Assembly: GCA_900766785.1 (NCBI GenBank)
Contig: CAAFWT010000061.1
Span: 1-11,895 of the forward strand
From: an uncultured Paraprevotella sp.
GTDB lineage: Bacteria; Bacteroidota; Bacteroidia; Bacteroidales; Bacteroidaceae
Length of the DNA stretch: 11,895 nucleotides
Reading direction: 5' to 3'
The notes under the pieces are model-generated. The model had not been told where the DNA came from. It saw only the letters and a list, made by a program, of their open reading frames with translations, and ran no database searches. The position numbers and the translations under genes are program-made. Below, piece by piece: positions 7,406-11,895 of the stretch (position 1 is its first letter; every line of letters begins with the position of its first letter).

Positions 7406-8572
7406 TTATTTCACCTTCACCTGAGCGGCCAACTGCTTACATTTGTCACGCAATTCTTCCTGAGAAGCATTCACATCGTTCCAGCAAACCACCACTCCCA
7501 TTCTGCGACCTACGTGAGCCACTGGTTTGCCAAAGATGCGCAGATAAGTTTGGGTGGCTGCACACACCTGTTCCATTCCCTCATATTCTGGGCATTCTGT
7601 CTCCACTTCAGAAAGAATGACAGCCGAGGCACCTTGTCTCTCCAGGGTAATCTCAGGAATGGGTAATCCCAGTACGGCACGGCAGTGCAGTTCAAACTCA
7701 GTCAGGTTCTGTGTGCCTGCCATGGTCACCATACCCGTATCATGAGGTCTTGGACTCAGTTCGCTGAAGATGACTCCTCTGCTCTCACTCACGAAAAACT
7801 CCACTCCCCAGATGCCGGCACCCGTGAGTGCTTCCGTTACCTGTGCTGCCATCCTTTGAGCTTCGGCCAGATGTTCTGGCTTCATGCATCGTGGCTGGAA
7901 GCTCTCCCTATAGTCGCCACCCTTCTGCACATGACCGATGGGAGCGCAGAAGAGAGTAGGTCCATGCTGCTGTGTGACGGTGAGCAAAGTAATCTCGTAA
8001 TCGAAGGGAATAAACTCCTCCACGATCACCTCCATGATGTCACCACGGCAACCTTCACAAGCGCAGTGCCAAGCCTGCTCCAGTTCGCCAGCATTATCCA
8101 CCTTGCTCTGTCCGTGTCCACTGCTGCTCATAAGCGGTTTGATGATGCAGGGGAAGCCTATCTCCTGAGCTGCTTGCTGCAGTTCCTCATAGGTACATGC
8201 ATATCGGTAATTGGCTGTAGTCAGTCCCAGCTCGGTATGTGCCAGCTCGCGTATCGCCTTGCGGTTCATGGTGAAGTTTACAGCTCGTGCACTGGGTACC
8301 ACCTGTATACCTTGCTTTTCGCACTCGTAAAGCTTCTCTGTCCTGATGGCTTCTATCTCAGGCACGATGATATCAGGTTGTACCTCATTCACCACACGCA
8401 TCAGTTCATCACCGTCCAGCATATTGAACACTCTATGCTCGTCGGCCACTTGCATGGCGGGTGCATACTCATACTTGTCGCAAGCCACCACATATTGGCC
8501 AAGCCTCTTGCATGCGATGACAAACTCCTTGCCTAATTCTCCAGAACCTAAAAGAAGGATTTTCTTAGTCAT
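7406..8572 (-). CDS. purT: Formate-dependent GAR transformylase (PurT)
   Basis: Phosphoribosylglycinamide formyltransferase 2 makes formyl-GAR from GAR, formate and ATP, the folate-independent route for the third step of purine synthesis. It is a cytosolic ATP-grasp enzyme. Visible motifs: GSGELGKE (9-16) in the N-terminal domain, VPEIEAI (70-76), the ATP-grasp loop KPLMSSSGHGQS (145-156), EEFIPFDYEITLLTV (185-199), HVQKGGDYRESFQP (214-227), and the metal-binding GVEFFV (256-261, Glu258) with FSELSPRPHDTGMVT (269-283, Glu271). The 388-residue length is standard for PurT. PurK, the closest paralogue, lacks this set of motifs. It starts 26 bases after rarA on the same strand with no clear promoter in the gap, so it is likely co-transcribed with rarA. 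It converges on the small gldE-linked gene. Confidence 0.96.
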   Translation of the reverse strand: MTKKILLLGSGELGKEFVIACKRLGQYVVACDKYEYAPAMQVADEHRVFNMLDGDELMRVVNEVQPDIIVPEIEAIRTEKLYECEKQGIQVVPSARAVNFTMNRKAIRELAHTELGLTTANYRYACTYEELQQAAQEIGFPCIIKPLMSSSGHGQSKVDNAGELEQAWHCACEGCRGDIMEVIVEEFIPFDYEITLLTVTQQHGPTLFCAPIGHVQKGGDYRESFQPRCMKPEHLAEAQRMAAQVTEALTGAGIWGVEFFVSESRGVIFSELSPRPHDTGMVTMAGTQNLTEFELHCRAVLGLPIPEITLERQGASAVILSEVETECPEYEGMEQVCAATQTYLRIFGKPVAHVGRRMGVVVCWNDVNASQEELRDKCKQLAAQVKVK

Positions 8573-8598
8573 GTGAGATGTATTGTAATAATGATATG

Positions 8599-9873
8599 TT
8601 ATTTCTTGAATCTATCTCCCCAGCAGGCCACCATACGCTCCTTGAGCCTCTCTTCCGATGGATTGGCCTGAGCATGCCATAGTCTCAGACTCTCCATTCC
8701 ATCGGGCAGGAACTGTTGTTTCACAAAGTTCCCCTCGTAGTCATGTGCATACTTATAGCCTTGCGAATAGCCCAGTTGTTCCATCAGCTGTGTGGGCGCA
8801 TTCCTTAGATGCAGGGGTACAGGCAGGTTGCCCGTCTGTCTCACCGTCTGTATGGCCTGGTTGATGCCCATATATGCCGAGTTACTCTTCGCACTGGTGG
8901 CCAGGTAAACAGTGGCTTCAGCCAGTGGTATCCTTCCCTCGGGCCATCCTATCTTCATCACAGCATCAAAGGCAGCATTGGCCAGGAGCAAAGCATTGGG
9001 ATTGGCCAGACCGATATCTTCGCTGGCACTGATTACCAGACGTCGGGCTATGAACGCAGGATCCTCTCCGCCCTCTATCATGCGGGCAAGCCAGTACAGT
9101 GCCGCATCAGGATCACTTCCCCTAATACTCTTGATGAAGGCCGAGATGATGTCATAGTGCATCTCGCCATCCTTGTCATAAGCCATGGGATTCTGCTGCA
9201 GACGGTCGGTGACGGTACTGTCGTCGATGATTACAGTATCATCCTCCCCCACCGATTCATACAGCAGTTCCAGGATATTGAGTAGCTTACGGGCATCACC
9301 ACCGCTGTATCTGAGCAGAGCCCCTGTCTCTTTTATCTCAAACTTCTTCTGTTGCAGCAGAACATCCTTTTCTATCACCCTTTGCATCAGGTGTAGCAAA
9401 TCGTCCTTCTCAAGTGGTTTGAGCGTATACACCTGACAGCGTGACAGCAGAGGACGTATAACCTCGAACGAGGGATTCTCCGTGGTGGCGCCTATGAGGG
9501 TCACCACACCCTGCTCCACTGCTCCCAGCAGAGAATCCTGTTGGCTCTTACTGAACCGATGTATCTCATCAATAAATAGTATGGGGCTTGGAGAATTGAA
9601 AAACCGGCTGTTGCGAGCACGCTCTATCACCTCACGCACGTCCTTCACACCACTTGTCACAGCACTCAGGGTGAAGAAGGGAATCTCCAGCTGATGAGCA
9701 ATGATAGTGGCCAGAGTGGTCTTGCCCACACCCGGAGGTCCCCAGAGGATAAAGCTGCTGATTCGCTTACCCTCTATCATACGTCTCAGAACAGCACCTC
9801 TGCCTACCAGATGTTGCTGCCCGATATAGTCATCCAGCGTCTGCGGACGCATTCTCTCTGCCAATGGTTGCAT
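8599..9873 (-). CDS. rarA: Replication-associated recombination protein A (RarA/MgsA)
   Basis: A AAA+ ATPase of the clamp-loader group that acts at stalled replication forks. The 424-residue protein starts MQPLAERMRPQTLDDYIGQQ, the usual RarA N-terminus. Walker A is GPPGVGKT (45-52), Walker B is LFIDEIHRF (99-107), sensor 1 is GATTENPSFEV (128-138) and the arginine finger lies in LLSRC (Arg145). The C-terminal MgsA/tetramerisation region contains SAFIKSIRGSDPDAALYWLARM and RRLVISASEDIGLANP. The frame stays open upstream to 10089, but those 72 residues look unlike RarA and overlap divergent pyrB, so I place the start at 9873. A TAACTTTG box lies only 8 bases upstream of that ATG, so the mRNA may have almost no leader. 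An internal in-frame ATG at 9852 is an alternative start. purT follows after 26 bases. Confidence 0.95.
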   Translation of the reverse strand: MQPLAERMRPQTLDDYIGQQHLVGRGAVLRRMIEGKRISSFILWGPPGVGKTTLATIIAHQLEIPFFTLSAVTSGVKDVREVIERARNSRFFNSPSPILFIDEIHRFSKSQQDSLLGAVEQGVVTLIGATTENPSFEVIRPLLSRCQVYTLKPLEKDDLLHLMQRVIEKDVLLQQKKFEIKETGALLRYSGGDARKLLNILELLYESVGEDDTVIIDDSTVTDRLQQNPMAYDKDGEMHYDIISAFIKSIRGSDPDAALYWLARMIEGGEDPAFIARRLVISASEDIGLANPNALLLANAAFDAVMKIGWPEGRIPLAEATVYLATSAKSNSAYMGINQAIQTVRQTGNLPVPLHLRNAPTQLMEQLGYSQGYKYAHDYEGNFVKQQFLPDGMESLRLWHAQANPSEERLKERMVACWGDRFKK

Positions 9874-9881
9874 AACATCTG

Positions 9882-9889
9882 CAAAGTTA
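9882..9889 (-). promoter_or_regulatory. Candidate -7 box for rarA-purT
   Basis: Read on the minus strand this is TAACTTTG, a full match to the Bacteroidetes TAnnTTTG box, 8 bases before the rarA ATG. No clean TTTG lies at the ideal 19-21 base distance; the nearest partial match is TTGG about 22 bases upstream. If used, transcription starts within a few bases of the ATG, giving a near-leaderless message. Confidence 0.45.
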
Positions 9890-9929
9890 TGAAAAATTCC
9901 ACTTGCAAGCACCAATATCTGCAGCGGCA

Positions 9930-9961
9930 TTAGGTAGGAAGGGAAAATAATCGTAACTTTG
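9930..9961 (+). promoter_or_regulatory. Candidate promoter for pyrBI
   Basis: TAACTTTG at 9954-9961 fits the Bacteroidetes -7 box, with a weak -33 candidate TTAG at 9930-9933, 20 bases upstream. The box ends 26 bases before the ATG at 9988, so the leader would be only about 20-30 bases. That is too short for the leader-peptide attenuator known upstream of enterobacterial pyrBI. The 64 bases between the two divergent boxes contain a short palindrome, CTTGCAAG at 9902-9909. Confidence 0.6.
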
Positions 9962-9987
9962 GCACACGGAAACGTAAAGACAAACAA

Positions 9988-10947
9988 ATGACCGACACAA
10001 TGGAAAACAGGAGTCTGGTTACAATAGCAAAACATACCAAGGAGAGAATCCTGTACCTCATAGAGATGGCACAGGAATTTGAACTGCACCCTAACAGGAA
10101 GATTCTTGAGGGGAAGATTGTGGCAACACTATTCTTCGAACCAAGTACACGCACACGTCTCAGCTTCGAGACAGCTGCCAACCGTCTTGGTGCTAAGGTA
10201 ATAGGATTTGCCGACCCCAAGGTGACCAGCGGTACCAAAGGCGAGACTCTCAAGGACACCATCATGATGGTATCCAACTATGCCGACATCATCGTCATGC
10301 GCCATCATCTCGAGGGTGCAGCACAATATGCCAGCGAGGTGTCTCCAGTACCCATCGTGAATGCAGGCGACGGAGCCAACCAGCATCCCAGCCAGACCAT
10401 GCTCGACCTCTATTCCATATACAAGACACAGGGCCGGCTGGACAATCTGGACATCTATCTGGTAGGTGATCTCAAGTACGGGCGCACCGTGCACAGCATG
10501 CTCACAGCCATGAGGCATTTCAATCCCACGTTCCATTTCATAGCACCCGACGAACTGGCCATGCCCGATTATTACAAGATGTACTGCCGCGAACATGGTA
10601 TCCGCTTCATCGAGCATCAGGATTTTGATGCCAATACCATTGCCGGAGCAGACATACTATATATGACGCGCGTGCAAAGGGAACGCTTCACCGACCTGGA
10701 GGAATACGAGCGAGTCAAGGATCGCTATCTACTCAAGAAGAACATGCTTGTCAATGCACGTCCCAACATGAAGATTCTGCATCCTCTGCCACGTGTCAAC
10801 GAGATTGAATACTGCATAGATGACACCCCCTATGCCTATTACTTCCAGCAGGCTCGCAATGGACTCTATGCCCGTCAGGCACTTATCTGTGACGCACTCG
10901 GCATCACATTGGACGATATCAGAAAGGACAAAACCATCATCTTATGA
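9988..10947 (+). CDS. pyrB: Aspartate carbamoyltransferase, catalytic chain (PyrB)
   Basis: Joins carbamoyl phosphate and L-aspartate to form N-carbamoyl-aspartate, the committed step of pyrimidine synthesis. The carbamoyl-phosphate motif FFEPSTRTRLSFE lies at 49-61, Lys84 in SGTKGETLKD reaches the neighbouring subunit's site, HPSQ is at 133-136, the aspartate-binding segment is TRVQRERF (227-234) and HPLPRVNEI is at 265-273. The length of 319 residues (or 315) is standard. The ATG at 9988 is the longest start. The fifth codon, ATG at 10000, gives MENRSLVTIA, which matches the N-terminus I expect in Bacteroidales and may be the true start. The last bases overlap pyrI by four (ATGA), so the chains are translationally coupled. 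It is divergent from rarA. Confidence 0.96.
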   Translation: MTDTMENRSLVTIAKHTKERILYLIEMAQEFELHPNRKILEGKIVATLFFEPSTRTRLSFETAANRLGAKVIGFADPKVTSGTKGETLKDTIMMVSNYADIIVMRHHLEGAAQYASEVSPVPIVNAGDGANQHPSQTMLDLYSIYKTQGRLDNLDIYLVGDLKYGRTVHSMLTAMRHFNPTFHFIAPDELAMPDYYKMYCREHGIRFIEHQDFDANTIAGADILYMTRVQRERFTDLEEYERVKDRYLLKKNMLVNARPNMKILHPLPRVNEIEYCIDDTPYAYYFQQARNGLYARQALICDALGITLDDIRKDKTIIL

Positions 10948-11399
10948 AACGTGAGGAACTGCAAGTTGCCGCATTGAGGAACGGCACGGTCATCGACCAT
11001 ATTCCCTCAGAAAAAATCTTCGAGGTGGTCAATCTACTCCATCTGGAGAAGGTTCACTCGTCAGTAACCATCGGATACAACCTCAAGAGCAAGAAGATGG
11101 GCAAGAAGAGCATTGTGAAGATAGCAGACACTTTTTTCTCAGATGAGAAACTCAATCAGCTGTCTGTCATCACGCCCAATGCCACCTTGTGCATCATCAA
11201 GGACTATGAAGTGGTGGAAAAACGCGAAGTGCGCATGCCCGACGAACTGATAGGCATCGTCAAGTGCGATAACCATAAGTGTATCACCAACAACGAACCG
11301 ATGAAGACACGCTTCCATGTGCTCGACAAGGACAAAGGCATCCTTCAGTGTCGCTACTGCAACAGGGAAGTCCGGCTCGACCAGGTCAAGCTGGTATAA
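10944..11399 (+). CDS. pyrI: Aspartate carbamoyltransferase, regulatory chain (PyrI)
   Basis: The allosteric subunit that binds ATP and CTP and assembles with PyrB trimers into the regulated holoenzyme. The N-terminal nucleotide-binding domain (about 1-98) shows LQVAALRNGTVIDHI (6-20), with the HI/P segment used for nucleotide contact, and TIGYNLKSKKMGKKSIVKI (42-60). The zinc domain has all four ligands: Cys108-x4-Cys113 and Cys136-x2-Cys139. The 151-residue length is typical of PyrI. The start overlaps the pyrB stop by four bases, which helps match subunit amounts. A 5-bp stem near the stop (ACCAG/CTGGT at 11382-11397) is too weak to call a terminator. The 81 bases to glyA contain no clear promoter. 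Confidence 0.96.
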   Translation: MKREELQVAALRNGTVIDHIPSEKIFEVVNLLHLEKVHSSVTIGYNLKSKKMGKKSIVKIADTFFSDEKLNQLSVITPNATLCIIKDYEVVEKREVRMPDELIGIVKCDNHKCITNNEPMKTRFHVLDKDKGILQCRYCNREVRLDQVKLV

Positions 11400-11480
11400 T
11401 CGGCAGAAGTCATTGGAATCAAATATAGAATCAGGATATTCATAACACAATTTTACAAATCATTCTTTAGGAAAAAGATT

Positions 11481-11840
11481 ATGGAAAGAGACAACACGGT
11501 GTTTGCGCTCATCGAAGAAGAGAAACAGAGACAGATGAGAGGCATCGAACTCATTGCATCCGAGAACTTTGTCAGTGATCAAGTAATGCAAGCCATGGGC
11601 TCCTGCCTCACCAACAAATATGCCGAAGGCTATCCCGGAAAGAGATACTACGGCGGTTGTCAGGTGGTGGATAAGGTGGAACAACTGGCCATCGACAGAG
11701 TCAAGGAACTCTTCGGAGCTGAATACGCCAACGTGCAGCCTCACTCTGGTGCTCAGGCCAATGCTGCAGTCTTCCTGGCAGTACTCAATCCCGGCGACAC
11801 CTTCATGGGACTCAACCTCGACCACGGAGGTCACCTCAGT
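11481..11840 (+). CDS. glyA: Serine hydroxymethyltransferase, 5' fragment (GlyA)
   Basis: Interconverts serine and glycine while loading one-carbon units on tetrahydrofolate; a PLP enzyme of the cytosol. Only the first 120 of roughly 425 residues are present, so the PLP lysine is outside the window. Family blocks seen are GIELIASENFVSDQVMQAMG (21-40), TNKYAEGYPGKRYYGGC (44-60), NVQPHSGAQANAAV (84-97) and LNLDHGGHLS (111-120). The family continues GGHLSHG, whereas the window reads Gly-Arg-Glu, because the sequence passes into a fold-back copy and sequencing adapter. The open frame up to the stop at 11870 is therefore false after about residue 120. The upstream 81 bases are A/T-rich with an A-rich stretch before the ATG, but I see no full TAnnTTTG box. 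Joint transcription from pyrBI is possible. Confidence 0.95.
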
Positions 11841-11847
11841 GGTCGAG
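11817..11847. repeat. 31-base near-perfect palindrome at contig end (likely artefact)
   Basis: CTCGACCAC at 11817-11825 is mirrored by GTGGTCGAG at 11839-11847. The inner bases 11827-11831 and 11833-11837 also pair, around a single central C at 11832, leaving one G/A mismatch (11826 with 11838). The symmetry stops exactly where adapter begins at 11848. The right arm replaces the conserved His-Gly codons of glyA, so it is best read as an inverted copy made during library preparation, not as a genomic hairpin. Confidence 0.8.
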
Positions 11848-11895
11848 AGATCGGAAGAGCACACGTCTGAACTCCAGTCACAGTTGCTTATCTCG
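11848..11895 (+). other. Illumina TruSeq adapter with index (contamination)
   Basis: Starting with AGATCGGAAGAGC at 11848-11860, the sequence continues as ACACGTCTGA, then ACTCCAGTCAC up to 11881, which is the standard TruSeq read-1 3' adapter. It is followed by eight bases AGTTGCTT (11882-11889), in the index position, and ATCTCG (11890-11895), the start of the flow-cell-side sequence. This is read-through from a short insert that was assembled into the contig. It is not genomic and encodes nothing. Confidence 0.98.

Noticed and set aside
7685..8536. 283-codon open frame on the plus strand opposite purT
   Set aside because: It lies entirely inside purT, which carries all expected ATP-grasp motifs; the antisense product has no domain-like pattern.
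11382..11397. Possible terminator hairpin ACCAG/CTGGT at the pyrI end
   Set aside because: Only a 5-bp stem inside coding sequence with no following T run.
1..11840. Search for a novel defence, mobile or secondary-metabolite system
   Set aside because: All genes are housekeeping or single envelope genes. No toxin-antitoxin pair, nuclease cluster, transposase, phage gene, direct-repeat array or abrupt base-composition change was seen.
11841..11870. GlyA tail and stop codon at 11868-11870
   Set aside because: These codons come from the fold-back copy and adapter sequence, not from the genome.

Overview
The window reads as a compact stretch of a Bacteroidales chromosome, most like Prevotella/Bacteroides relatives. 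Three things point there: protein similarity recognised by eye (LysA, PyrB/PyrI, RarA, GlyA, GldE-type CBS protein), the mutY-ssb-gldE gene order, and promoters of the Bacteroidetes TTTG / TAnnTTTG type instead of the sigma-70 type. The coding density is very high. No tRNA, rRNA, IS element, CRISPR array, prophage or other accessory island is visible, and no gene-free stretch exceeds about 115 bases.

Layout. Bases 32-4274 (+) carry lysA (last step of lysine synthesis), a membrane-anchored family 2 glycosyltransferase, a DedA-family membrane protein and an uncharacterised outer-membrane barrel protein. Bases 4293-7384 (+) carry mutY (repair of 8-oxoG:A), ssb (single-strand DNA binding), a gldE-like CNNM/CBS membrane protein and a 63-residue unknown protein. 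A perfect Bacteroidetes promoter sits at the end of mutY and should drive ssb-gldE-small ORF. Bases 7406-9873 (-) carry rarA followed by purT as a convergent two-gene unit. A 114-base divergent region (9874-9987) separates rarA from pyrB and holds two outward-facing TAACTTTG boxes. pyrB-pyrI (9988-11399, +) encode the catalytic and regulatory chains of aspartate transcarbamoylase with a 4-base overlap. A truncated glyA starts at 11481.

The right end is not biological. From 11848 to 11895 the sequence is Illumina TruSeq adapter, including what looks like an 8-base index and the start of the flow-cell side. Just before it (11817-11847) is a 31-base near-perfect palindrome that ends exactly at the adapter junction and breaks the conserved GlyA reading, which suggests a fold-back library artefact. 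Trustworthy sequence ends near 11840.

I looked for an undescribed system and did not find a convincing one; this is mainly housekeeping DNA. The points worth a second look are the contaminated end, the back-to-back rarA/pyrB promoters with a possibly leaderless rarA, an SSB lacking the usual acidic tip, a glycosyltransferase with a changed DxD motif, the unknown barrel protein coupled to DedA, and the small ORF coupled to gldE.
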